Notes: generated by a model not told the origin, from the sequence alone. DNA of 6,776 nt from CAZESS01 sp964414415 (GCA_964414415.1 CAYPWJ010000038.1:1-6776), one strand, 5' to 3'; shown: positions 1 to 6,084, counted from the stretch's first letter. Translations and numbers: made by a program.

Positions 1-1068
1 ATCGCGGTGCTGGCGAAGAGCGGCAGCGGCAAGAGCTACACCGTCGGCGTCATCGCTGAGGAGCTCATGGAGCACGACGTCCCCGTCGTCGTTATCGACC
101 CGCACGGTGAATACGCGTCGCTCATCCGGCCGAATCTGGACGACGAGGAACTCGGGCTGATGAAGCACTTCGGCGTCAAGCCGAAGGGCTACGGCGAGCA
201 GGTCGAGCAATACGCGCCTGGCGGCGACCCGGAGAGCGAGGCCATCCCGCTGCATCTCGACGAGATCAACCTCGACATGAACGATCTCCTTGACGTGCTG
301 CCGGAGAAGCTCACCGGCGTCCAGAAGGGCATTCTCTACCGGGCTATCAAGGAGGTCCAGGAGACCAAGCGCGTCTACCTGCTGTCGGACATCATCGAGG
401 CGCTGAAGGACGTCAAGAGCAGCGCCAAGTGGAACGTCATCCCGCAGCTCGAGGAGCTCGACAAGATGAATCTCTTCTCCGCTGACGCGACATCGATGGA
501 GTCGCTGGTGCAGCAGGGGAGATGCTCCGTCATGAACCTCCGTGGCGTCCCGCAGCACATCCAGGATGCCGTGGTGTCGCATCTTCTCACCCAGCTGTTT
601 GAACGCCGGAAGGAGGACGAGATTCCGCCGTTCATGATCATGATCGAGGAGTCACACCGCTACTGCCCGGAGCGCGGGATGGGGAAGGCCGTCTCGTCGG
701 ACATCATCCGGACCATCGCCTCCGAGGGACGAAAGTTCGGGATGGGGCTCACCGTCGTCAGCCAGCGCCCGGCTCGTGTGGAGAAAAACGTGGTCTCGCA
801 GTGCAACACCCAGATTGTTTTGAAGACGACGAATCCCAACGACCTGAAGGCCATCGTCGCCTCGGTTGAGGGTCTGACCCGGGGCGCCGCGGACGAGATA
901 CAGCGTCTCCCCATCGGCATGGCCATCATCTCGGGGCTGCCGATCAACGCGCCGTTGTTCGTCGAGGTAAGGGTCCGGAAATCCAGTCACGGCGGCAAGG
1001 CGGCCACGGTTGTCGGTGGCGAGCAAGAACAAGGAGCGGTGCGGCGGCTGCTGTCCCGGTTCAAGTAG
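1..1068 (+). CDS. herA: HerA-like ATPase (DUF87/FtsK-HerA superfamily), 5'-partial
   Basis: The frame is open from the first base and 355 residues are in the window; the true start lies off the left edge. HerA proteins are hexameric DNA-translocating ATPases that work with the nuclease NurA and Mre11-Rad50 in archaeal DNA-end resection. Numbering from the first in-window codon, Walker A is AKSGSGKS (residues 5-12). The typical DPHGEY follows at 33-38. Walker B is FMIMIEE (211-217), with acidic E216/E217 followed by SH. The SEGRKFG segment (241-247) and SQRP (254-257) match the conserved arginine and glutamine region of HerA. The missing N-terminus probably holds the HAS-barrel. No nurA, mre11 or rad50 lies downstream, and upstream cannot be seen, so this could be a HerA paralogue rather than the resection enzyme. 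The gene ends with TAG at 1066-1068, shortly before a T6 run. Family assignment is firm; exact role is inferred. Confidence 0.9.
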   Translation: MAVLAKSGSGKSYTVGVIAEELMEHDVPVVVIDPHGEYASLIRPNLDDEELGLMKHFGVKPKGYGEQVEQYAPGGDPESEAIPLHLDEINLDMNDLLDVLPEKLTGVQKGILYRAIKEVQETKRVYLLSDIIEALKDVKSSAKWNVIPQLEELDKMNLFSADATSMESLVQQGRCSVMNLRGVPQHIQDAVVSHLLTQLFERRKEDEIPPFMIMIEESHRYCPERGMGKAVSSDIIRTIASEGRKFGMGLTVVSQRPARVEKNVVSQCNTQIVLKTTNPNDLKAIVASVEGLTRGAADEIQRLPIGMAIISGLPINAPLFVEVRVRKSSHGGKAATVVGGEQEQGAVRRLLSRFK

Positions 1069-1070
1069 GC

Positions 1071-1087
1071 GGAAAGATTTTTTAATC
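1071..1087 (+). promoter_or_regulatory. Probable BRE/TATA promoter of the queH-like gene
   Basis: A purine-rich GGAAAG (1071-1076) is followed by ATTTTTTAATC (1077-1087). Its centre lies about 24 bases before the ATG at 1106, the spacing expected for a leaderless archaeal transcript, and no Shine-Dalgarno sequence precedes that ATG. The T6 run (1078-1083) could also help end herA transcription. Assigned by position and composition only. Confidence 0.5.
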
Positions 1088-1105
1088 TATCCTCCCTTGA
1101 CAGCC

Positions 1106-1651
1106 ATGGCCACGCTGGTACATGTTTGCTGTGCCCCCTGCTTCGCCTACCCACACAAGCGGCTCCGGGAGGAGGATCACGAAGTCGTCGGCTTCTGGTA
1201 CAATCCCAATGTGCATCCCTACATGGAGTACCGCACCCGGGAGGAGGCCGTCAGGAAATACGCGTCGCTGGAGGACGTCGATGTGGTCTACGGCGACTAC
1301 GACCTCCTGCCGTATCTCGAGGAAAGCATCGCGGCGATGCAGGAAGAGGGCCGGCGGGAGCGATGCCGCCGCTGCTACCGCTACCGCCTTGCCGAGACGG
1401 CCCGCTACGCAGCAGCGCATGGCTTCGATGCTTTTACGTCGACGCTGCTGGTCTCTCATCAGCAGCAACATGCGGCCGTCAGAGACATCGGCGATGAGCT
1501 GGCAGCAGAATACGGGGTCCCGTTTCACTATGAGGATTTCCGCCAGGGCTGGGACCAGGGGAAGGCCATCGCGACGCAGTACGGCCTCTACCGGCAGAAG
1601 TACTGCGGCTGCGTGTTCAGCGAATGGGAGCGCTACCGCAACTCGCTTTGA
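1106..1651 (+). CDS. queH: QueH-like epoxyqueuosine reductase family protein (DUF208)
   Basis: 181 residues, the usual length of the QueH family. In bacteria QueH reduces epoxyqueuosine in tRNA to queuosine, using cysteine-bound iron. The family's cysteine sets are all present: CCAPC near the N-terminus (C8, C9, C12), a CRRC pair (C87, C90) followed by YRYRL, and YRQKYCGCVFS near the C-terminus (C167, C169). The TSTLLVS segment (111-117) is also typical. I chose ATG 1106 because VHVCCAPC begins a few residues later and a TATA-like box lies 24 bases upstream; a GTG at 1010 would add 32 unrelated residues and overlap herA. The gene runs convergently into the THEP1 gene with only 8 bases between the stops. 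Archaea normally make archaeosine rather than queuosine, so the true substrate here is uncertain. Family assignment is strong; the reaction is inferred. Confidence 0.88.
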   Translation: MATLVHVCCAPCFAYPHKRLREEDHEVVGFWYNPNVHPYMEYRTREEAVRKYASLEDVDVVYGDYDLLPYLEESIAAMQEEGRRERCRRCYRYRLAETARYAAAHGFDAFTSTLLVSHQQQHAAVRDIGDELAAEYGVPFHYEDFRQGWDQGKAIATQYGLYRQKYCGCVFSEWERYRNSL

Positions 1652-1659
1652 TGGCCGGG

Positions 1660-2151
1660 TCACCAGCCGAGCTGTTGGAGTATGTCCTGTTTTACGTCGT
1701 CGAAGCTGTCGCGGGTGAGCCTGACGACCGTGCCGTGCTCGCTATACTGGTCCACCAGGCGGCGGTGAAGGGTGGCCACCACCGGCTGATCCCCCGCGAG
1801 CACCTGCCGGACTGCCTGCTGGAAGCGGCGGGAGCGGAGCTCCATGGGGCCGATTTCGTCGAGGAAGACGACGTCTGCCTCATCAGCGGAGCGCAGGAAC
1901 AGCTCGACGATGCGCTGGATGCCGTCCAGGTTGACGCCGTATTTGCCGACGACGGCCGGGGCGATGTCCACCGACGCCAGGACGGCTGACTCGTTGGTGG
2001 TGAGGTCAATCAGCTTGAAGCCCTGCCGTTTGCCGTTCTGCCTGATTTCCGGGGTGACGATGCCCGCGACGTCGCCTGTAACGCTGTCCACGAGCTGTCG
2101 TATCAGGGTGGATTTGCCGCAGCCAGGCGTGCCGGTGACGAAGATGTTCAT
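1660..2151 (-). CDS. THEP1-type nucleoside-triphosphatase
   Basis: 163 residues, close to the usual size of the small P-loop NTPases called THEP1, which hydrolyse NTPs and have a kinase-like fold; their cellular role is not settled. The Walker A motif GTPGCGKST is at residues 7-15. The family segment GIVTPEIR...KRQGF spans 30-45. Walker B with its characteristic tail, FLDEIGPMEL, is at 96-105, and ATLHRR is at 126-131. The start is ATG at 2149-2151. The frame stays open upstream to 2358, but that extension has no family similarity and would overlap the divergent gene. A TATA-like box about 25 bases upstream supports this start. The gene shares an 81-base divergent promoter region with the dCTP deaminase-like gene, so the two may be co-regulated; this is inference. 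Confidence 0.9.
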   Translation of the reverse strand: MNIFVTGTPGCGKSTLIRQLVDSVTGDVAGIVTPEIRQNGKRQGFKLIDLTTNESAVLASVDIAPAVVGKYGVNLDGIQRIVELFLRSADEADVVFLDEIGPMELRSRRFQQAVRQVLAGDQPVVATLHRRLVDQYSEHGTVVRLTRDSFDDVKQDILQQLGW

Positions 2152-2172
2152 GTACGTGCAACGCCGCCGGCT

Positions 2173-2180
2173 GTTTATGT
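2173..2180 (-). promoter_or_regulatory. Possible TATA box of the THEP1 gene
   Basis: On the minus strand ACATAAAC (2180-2173), preceded by AAAAGC, is centred about 25 bases before the ATG at 2151, suiting a leaderless start. A second AT-rich element, ATAAAAATG (2204-2196), lies further up and could instead serve a transcript with a leader of about 23 bases. The choice between them is open. Confidence 0.4.
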
Positions 2181-2190
2181 GCTTTTGGTG

Positions 2191-2205
2191 TGAAACATTT
2201 TTATG
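2191..2205 (+). promoter_or_regulatory. Possible BRE/TATA promoter of the dCTP deaminase-like gene
   Basis: TGAAAC (2191-2196) followed by ATTTTTATG (2197-2205) sits about 30 bases before the ATG at 2233, which fits a short-leader archaeal transcript. The same AT-rich stretch could be read on the other strand for the THEP1 gene. No Shine-Dalgarno sequence precedes ATG 2233; instead an 8-bp palindrome TGATATCA (2226-2233) overlaps its first base. Confidence 0.42.
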
Positions 2206-2232
2206 CCACCGCCGCGATAAAAACGTGATATC

Positions 2233-2667
2233 ATGACCCGCGACGGCACGGAGCTGTTTGGCCTGCTGGAGGGCACCATCCATGAGGAGACGCAGGTGAA
2301 CGGGCGGCGCGTTGACCTCACTGCGGCACGCATATTCCGCTTGGAGGGGCGCGGTCAACTGGATTTCGGCGGCGGTGAATACCGGGCTGGTCCGACAGAG
2401 GAGATACCGCCAGAGAAGCGGCAGCCAGACGACGACTATGGCTGGTGGACGCTTGACCCTGGCGTGTATCGCGTTGCATTCAACGAGCGTCTGCGGGAGG
2501 GACGTGCGCTGCTCCAGTCGTTGCCCCGGCTGCGTGATGCCGGTGCCTTTATCCCGGCCCGCGTGGTGGAGGCCGGCGAGGATATTGCCGCGTTGCTCGT
2601 CGTCGGTGATGGCGGCGTGGCGATAAAGGAAAATGCGCGGCTGGCGGCGCTGTACGACCTCCCATAA
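2233..2667 (+). CDS. dCTP deaminase/dUTPase-fold protein, probably non-catalytic
   Basis: 144 residues, shorter than typical dCTP deaminases (roughly 170-200). The N-terminal half follows the family closely: GTIHEETQVNGRRVDLT (14-30), a glycine-rich LDFGGGEY (43-50), and WWTLDPGVYRVAFNE (71-85), which matches the family's 'L.PG.Y.v..nE' core. In active enzymes the next block reads RSSLaRxG and carries the catalytic serine and arginines; here the equivalent is PRLRDAG (98-104), without the serines. The later stretch that carries the catalytic glutamate in the bacterial enzyme is replaced by ALLVVGDGGVAIKENARL (120-137), with no obvious counterpart. The fold therefore looks kept while deamination or dUTP hydrolysis looks doubtful; a nucleotide-binding or regulatory role is possible. 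The alignment was made by eye. The gene is divergent from the THEP1 gene and ends with TAA at 2665-2667. Confidence 0.75.
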   Translation: MTRDGTELFGLLEGTIHEETQVNGRRVDLTAARIFRLEGRGQLDFGGGEYRAGPTEEIPPEKRQPDDDYGWWTLDPGVYRVAFNERLREGRALLQSLPRLRDAGAFIPARVVEAGEDIAALLVVGDGGVAIKENARLAALYDLP

Positions 2668-2675
2668 GCCGATTA

Positions 2676-2696
2676 TTGCTCACAAAACGTTAGCAA
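2676..2696. promoter_or_regulatory. Imperfect dyad upstream of a TATA box, candidate operator
   Basis: TTGCTCAC (2676-2683) and GTTAGCAA (2689-2696) form an imperfect inverted repeat around AAAAC, pairing at 7 of 8 positions. It ends ten bases before the TATA box at 2707-2716, a place where archaeal activators or repressors often bind. No regulator gene is visible nearby, so the binding protein is unknown. Confidence 0.4.
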
Positions 2697-2706
2697 AATG
2701 CGTAAA

Positions 2707-2716
2707 CTATATATAC
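2707..2716 (+). promoter_or_regulatory. Strong TATA box upstream of the adenylate-forming enzyme leader
   Basis: CTATATATAC preceded by GCGTAAA is the clearest archaeal TATA box in the window. With usual spacing, transcription would start near 2737-2741 in a purine-rich stretch. That leaves about 130 bases before the ATG at 2872, unlike the leaderless pattern of the neighbouring genes, so the transcript has either a long leader or a separate small RNA. Confidence 0.65.
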
Positions 2717-2736
2717 CACCGTTGTATTAATGTAAT

Positions 2737-2831
2737 AAGAACGAGTAGTGGGTGCCGGTGAAATCCATCGGGGCGGGCAGGAAAAATCGGCCCCATCATT
2801 TTTTTTCGCCTCCCCTGCCCTCCCTGCACCC
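2737..2831 (+). ncRNA. Candidate structured leader or small RNA
   Basis: The predicted transcript can fold back on itself. An outer stem pairs GGGTGC (2750-2755) with GCACCC (2826-2831). An inner stem pairs GGGCGGGCAGG (2771-2781) with CCTGCCCTCCC (2814-2824) at 10 of 11 positions. A competing short stem pairs GGGGC (2770-2774) with GCCCC (2790-2794) just before a T8 run. Either an attenuated 5' leader of the downstream gene or a free RNA of about 70 bases would fit. I recognise no known riboswitch class, and the folding has not been computed. Confidence 0.4.
2799..2806 (+). terminator. T8 run, possible internal terminator of the leader
   Basis: Eight consecutive T residues follow the GGGGC/GCCCC stem after a 4-base gap. 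Oligo-T tracts alone can stop archaeal RNA polymerase, so this could end a small RNA or attenuate transcription into the gene at 2872. Confidence 0.4.
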
Positions 2832-2839
2832 TTCATACC

Positions 2840-2867
2840 CGGAAACGTAACATCGGAAACGTAACAT
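2840..2867 (+). repeat. Perfect 14-bp tandem repeat just before a start codon
   Basis: The unit CGGAAACGTAACAT occurs twice without interruption (2840-2853 and 2854-2867) and ends four bases before the ATG at 2872. It could be a double protein-binding site or a replication-slippage product. There is no TATA-like box at the leaderless distance, so these bases lie inside the leader if the TATA box at 2707 is the promoter. Confidence 0.85.
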
Positions 2868-2871
2868 TAAT

Positions 2872-4293
2872 ATGAAACAGGGTATTCAACGGCCGATGAA
2901 CCCCTTTCTCAACCCGGTGTTTGCCCTCCGCATGCTCGCCAGATACCTCGGAGACCCCGGCCGGGCATGGCGCGCTACACCGGAACAGCTCCGACGATAC
3001 CAGAACCGGGCGCTCCGCCGCACCATCCGCTACGCATGGACGGTGCCCCTCTACCGGCGGAAATGGCGCACCGCCGGCATCGAGCCCGGCGACGTCAGGA
3101 CGATAGACGACCTCCACAAGCTGCCGCTGACCACCAAGCAGGAGCTCATCGACGCCTTCCCCGACGGCATCGTCCCCCGCGGCTACGACCGGGACAGCGC
3201 CTACCTCGTCGGCACCTCCGGCTCCTCCGGGCAGCCCATGCAGATGTACAAGGACATGGAATACATCACCGTCGAAGCGCTGGCCGGCGTCCGGCAGCTC
3301 AAGGCCTACGACATGCACTGGCGGACGACACGCGTCACCAACATCGGCGACTTCTCGGTGCCCGGCACCAGCGACGAAGAGTCGTTGAAGAAAGGCCTGC
3401 TCGGCAACCTCTCCACGTTTTTCTCCCTCGACAACTATCAGAACCTCTACACCGGCGAGGAAGCCCGGATGCTCATCGAGCAGATGAACGCCTTCCAGCC
3501 GGAGCTGCTCATCGGGTACACCAGCGTCCTCATGGGCCTCGCGACGCTCAAACGCAACGGCCACGGCGCCCGGGTTACACCGCGCGTCGTCATCTCCAGC
3601 GGCGAAGTCCTCGACGACTACTCACGCCGATATATCCAGGACGCATTCGAGGCGCCGGTCGTCGATCTCTACGCCACGACGGAGGGCGGCTCCATCGCAT
3701 TCGAATGCCTCGACCGGGAGTTCCACCTCAACAGCGACTTCGTCCACGTCGAGGTCCTCGACAGAGACGGCAGCCCGATGCCTCCAGGCGAGTTCGGCAG
3801 CCTCGTCATCACGCGGCTCTACCCCGGCGGCACCCCCATCATCCGATACACCGGCCTCAACGACGTCGCCGCTCTCGCCGGCGAGCGGGGCAGCTGCGGC
3901 ATGCAGACGCCGCTGCTCCAGCAGCTCGAAGGACGCAAAAAAGACGCCGTCATCCTCCCCGACGGCAGCATCTATCCCCCGGCGACGTTCCCGATGCCCC
4001 TCGCCACCGCCGCCGAGCGCTTCGACACCCTCCAGATACAGCGCTTCCAGGTCGTCCAGCGGGACCTCGACGACATCTGCATCCGCGTCGTCCTCCGGGA
4101 GGGACGCAGCGATGACGAGGCAGCCGCGCTCATCGACGCGATCCAGAAGGAATACCGGCGGGACATGCTCCCTGGCGAGGTCCAGCTCACCGTCGAGGAA
4201 GTCGACGAGGTGGAGACGCCGGAGGGGCACGAGTCCCCGCCCATCGTCATCTCCCGGATCGATCGACGGCACGTCGAGGAGGCGCTGCTGTAG
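2872..4293 (+). CDS. PaaK / coenzyme F390 synthetase-like adenylate-forming enzyme
   Basis: 473 residues of the ANL (AMP-binding) superfamily, closest in layout to phenylacetate-CoA ligase and methanogen coenzyme F390 synthetase. Such enzymes activate a carboxylate or phosphate-bearing substrate with ATP; the substrate here is unknown. The phosphate-binding loop GTSGSSGQP is at residues 114-122. The A5-type motif is LYATTEGG (266-273). The IIRYTGLND segment (323-331) stands where the family has the ribose-binding 'IRY.tGD'. ILPDGSIYPP follows around 361-370. Near the end, where PaaK relatives carry a lysine of the A10 type, the sequence reads VETPEGHESPPIVISRID (447-464) with no lysine. ATG 2872 is the first start; ATG 2896 (MNPFLNP) resembles family N-termini and is a good alternative, and neither has a clear ribosome-binding site. 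The stop TAG (4291-4293) abuts the opposing gene's stop. The leader may regulate expression. Confidence 0.82.
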   Translation: MKQGIQRPMNPFLNPVFALRMLARYLGDPGRAWRATPEQLRRYQNRALRRTIRYAWTVPLYRRKWRTAGIEPGDVRTIDDLHKLPLTTKQELIDAFPDGIVPRGYDRDSAYLVGTSGSSGQPMQMYKDMEYITVEALAGVRQLKAYDMHWRTTRVTNIGDFSVPGTSDEESLKKGLLGNLSTFFSLDNYQNLYTGEEARMLIEQMNAFQPELLIGYTSVLMGLATLKRNGHGARVTPRVVISSGEVLDDYSRRYIQDAFEAPVVDLYATTEGGSIAFECLDREFHLNSDFVHVEVLDRDGSPMPPGEFGSLVITRLYPGGTPIIRYTGLNDVAALAGERGSCGMQTPLLQQLEGRKKDAVILPDGSIYPPATFPMPLATAAERFDTLQIQRFQVVQRDLDDICIRVVLREGRSDDEAAALIDAIQKEYRRDMLPGEVQLTVEEVDEVETPEGHESPPIVISRIDRRHVEEALL

Positions 4294-6054
4294 CTACCGG
4301 AAGCCGCGGCGGCCGAACACAACCACCGGGCAGAGGTCGCTGCAGGCGCCGCAGTGGATGCACCGTGCCTCGTCGATCCACGCCTGTCCGTCATGCACGG
4401 CGATGGCGTCGACCTCGCACTGGCCGACGCAGACCCCGCAGCCCATGCAGTGCAGCGCCCGGTCGACGGTTTCCCTCACCTCGTTTTCCATGCCGGGTGG
4501 CGACACCTCGATGCCGTTTTCATCGACCTCGATTGAGACGTCGTCAACCCGCCAGCCCTCCGCCGTCGCCTCGACCGGGCCGAGACACGATAACATGTTG
4601 CCCACCCGTCCATCGCCAGGCTCAACCGATAGGTCACGCTCCAGCGTTTGCTCCCCGGCGTCGTCCGCCCAGTCCGGCGGCTCATGCCAGCGCCACAGCC
4701 CCTTGTCGAGCCATGCACCGCTGCAGCCGTGCCGCTCGGCGTAGCGCTCCAGCCTGTCGGCGAAGCGTCGCCATCGCTGCCGGGGGAGCAACTCCAGCTC
4801 CGCCAGGTCGCTCGCCGGGCAGCACCAGCAGCCGATACGCGCGAAGCCCTGCCCGTAGAGGGGATTCCACTCGATGTCTTCCTCACGCTCCTTTTTGAAC
4901 AGGTAGAGCCACACGTGCAGCGCCGTCCAGTGCTGGATGGGCGACGCGCCGATCTGCTGCTCCACCCAGGGGTTATGCCAGACCCGCCCCTTCTGGCTCC
5001 GCTGCATCGACTCGTAGCGGCGCTGCCCGATGAACGAGAGCACGCCATCGGGGAAATGCCGGTCGATGAGCCTCGTTGTTGGCCCAAGCTTGCAGGTCTT
5101 GCAGCACCACCGGAAGTCACGGGCGGGCGGCCCGAAGAACTCGATGGCAGCCCAGAAGACGTCGCCGGCCTGCTCCACGTGCAACGGCAGGTCGAACTGC
5201 TCCGCTATCTCATGTACATGTGCCACTGTCTCCTCGAACTCCAGGCCGGTGTCGACGAACAACAGCGGCGGCGCATACCCGGCATCGCGCACCAACAAAA
5301 GCGTCGCGAGGCTGTCCTTCCCGCCGCTGAACGACACCGCCAGCGGGACGTCATGCGAGCTGGCGGTCCTCCGGATGAACGACACCGCCTCGCCGACGAC
5401 ATCATCCATGACCTCGGCGTTTGCCTCTAAAACGTTCTCCCACGACGGCCGCTCACGTCGCGTTGCCTCGCTGGCTCCCCGACGGCGTACCTTGACCGCC
5501 ATGCCTGTATTGCTGCGCCGCATATCCTTGGCGTCCATCCTGGCCGTCCCGACAGCAATGATGTCACGCTCCGGGCCATAGACGGCGACTTCGTCGCCCT
5601 CTGCAACGTCGCTGCTGACGTCGATGACACCCGGCGCCATCAGGTTCTCGCTCTCAAGGATCGGCTGCACCGCCCCTGCATCGGCGACCACGAAGCCACG
5701 CGAAGGCTGCAAAAGCGACGCGTACCACACACGCGGCAGAAAACGGTAGCGTTGCTCGTCGACGTCGTAGCGCAGCGTGCCGGCGACCCGTCCATCAAAA
5801 ATAAGCTCGTCCATCCGGTCGATACCCGGCGCGTCGTTCAAAATCGACACCTCGGGCACGAGTGCAGCGCCGAACTGCCGCTCGATGACCTCATGCAGCA
5901 GCGCCAGGTCGTGCTCGAAGGCCGGCCGGATGTCGCCCGGCGGCGTCAGCTGCACCTGCTCGGTCTCGCCGTGGCATCTACCGCAGCGGTCGCCGAGCAC
6001 CGGCACGTTGCAATGGTGACACCAGCGCAGCTTGAGTTTGCCGAGGTATATCAC
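4294..6054 (-). CDS. Zinc-ribbon/PUA/PP-loop/ferredoxin protein ('archaeal PAPS reductase' family)
   Basis: 586 residues in four modules. A CxxC...CxxC zinc ribbon lies at the N-terminus (C12, C15, C24, C27). A PUA-like RNA-binding domain spans about 120-175 (LMAPGVIDV, EGDEVAVYG, IIAVGTARM). A PP-loop ATPase domain begins near 237, with SGGKDS at 243-248, and carries two cysteine clusters, WCCKTCK (316-322) and GCWCCP (408-413). The C-terminus is a two-cluster ferredoxin domain (C536/539/542/546 and C565/568/571/575). Databases usually name such proteins phosphoadenosine phosphosulfate reductase, but I see no ECGLH-type motif of true CysH. The CC...CxCC cysteines, about 90 residues apart, recall the cluster of APS reductases. 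PUA plus PP-loop plus ferredoxin would suit RNA thiolation or another sulfur transfer; this is inference. The start is GTG at 6054, with a TATA box about 24 bases upstream, consistent with a leaderless transcript. Confidence 0.85.
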   Translation of the reverse strand: MIYLGKLKLRWCHHCNVPVLGDRCGRCHGETEQVQLTPPGDIRPAFEHDLALLHEVIERQFGAALVPEVSILNDAPGIDRMDELIFDGRVAGTLRYDVDEQRYRFLPRVWYASLLQPSRGFVVADAGAVQPILESENLMAPGVIDVSSDVAEGDEVAVYGPERDIIAVGTARMDAKDMRRSNTGMAVKVRRRGASEATRRERPSWENVLEANAEVMDDVVGEAVSFIRRTASSHDVPLAVSFSGGKDSLATLLLVRDAGYAPPLLFVDTGLEFEETVAHVHEIAEQFDLPLHVEQAGDVFWAAIEFFGPPARDFRWCCKTCKLGPTTRLIDRHFPDGVLSFIGQRRYESMQRSQKGRVWHNPWVEQQIGASPIQHWTALHVWLYLFKKEREEDIEWNPLYGQGFARIGCWCCPASDLAELELLPRQRWRRFADRLERYAERHGCSGAWLDKGLWRWHEPPDWADDAGEQTLERDLSVEPGDGRVGNMLSCLGPVEATAEGWRVDDVSIEVDENGIEVSPPGMENEVRETVDRALHCMGCGVCVGQCEVDAIAVHDGQAWIDEARCIHCGACSDLCPVVVFGRRGFR

Positions 6055-6071
6055 GGCTTGTGCATCGCGCC

Positions 6072-6084
6072 GTCATTTAAAGAG
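6072..6084 (-). promoter_or_regulatory. TATA box of the PP-loop/ferredoxin gene
   Basis: On the minus strand CTCTTTAAATGAC has its TTTAAAT core at 6081-6075, centred about 24 bases before the GTG at 6054. This spacing places the transcription start at the start codon. An ATG at 6065 is out of frame and there is no Shine-Dalgarno sequence, so the GTG start is favoured. Confidence 0.6.

Noticed and set aside
1010..1105. Upstream GTG extension of the queH-like gene by 32 codons
   Set aside because: It overlaps the end of the HerA-like gene, encodes no family sequence, and ATG 1106 has the conserved N-terminus right after it with a TATA-like box at a fitting distance.
2152..2358. N-terminal extension of the THEP1 frame by 69 codons
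   Set aside because: The extension lies opposite the dCTP deaminase-like gene and its promoter, and THEP1 proteins begin just before the Walker A motif.
2757..2781. Resemblance of GGTGAAATCC to a conserved part of the cobalamin riboswitch
   Set aside because: The rest of the class, including the B12 box GCCACTG, is absent and the element is too short.
2707..2799. 30-codon minus-strand reading frame with a GGGGAGG sequence nine bases before its ATG
   Set aside because: The peptide has no recognisable pattern and overlaps the strong plus-strand TATA box and the foldback. The purine-rich 'ribosome site' is simply the complement of a stem arm. Worth reviving only if conserved in relatives.
2833..3564. 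Long minus-strand open frame of 243 codons opposite the PaaK-like gene, and similar long frames at 3622-4272
   Set aside because: GC-rich coding DNA leaves antisense frames open; these have low-complexity composition and no motifs, while the plus-strand gene has clear family motifs.
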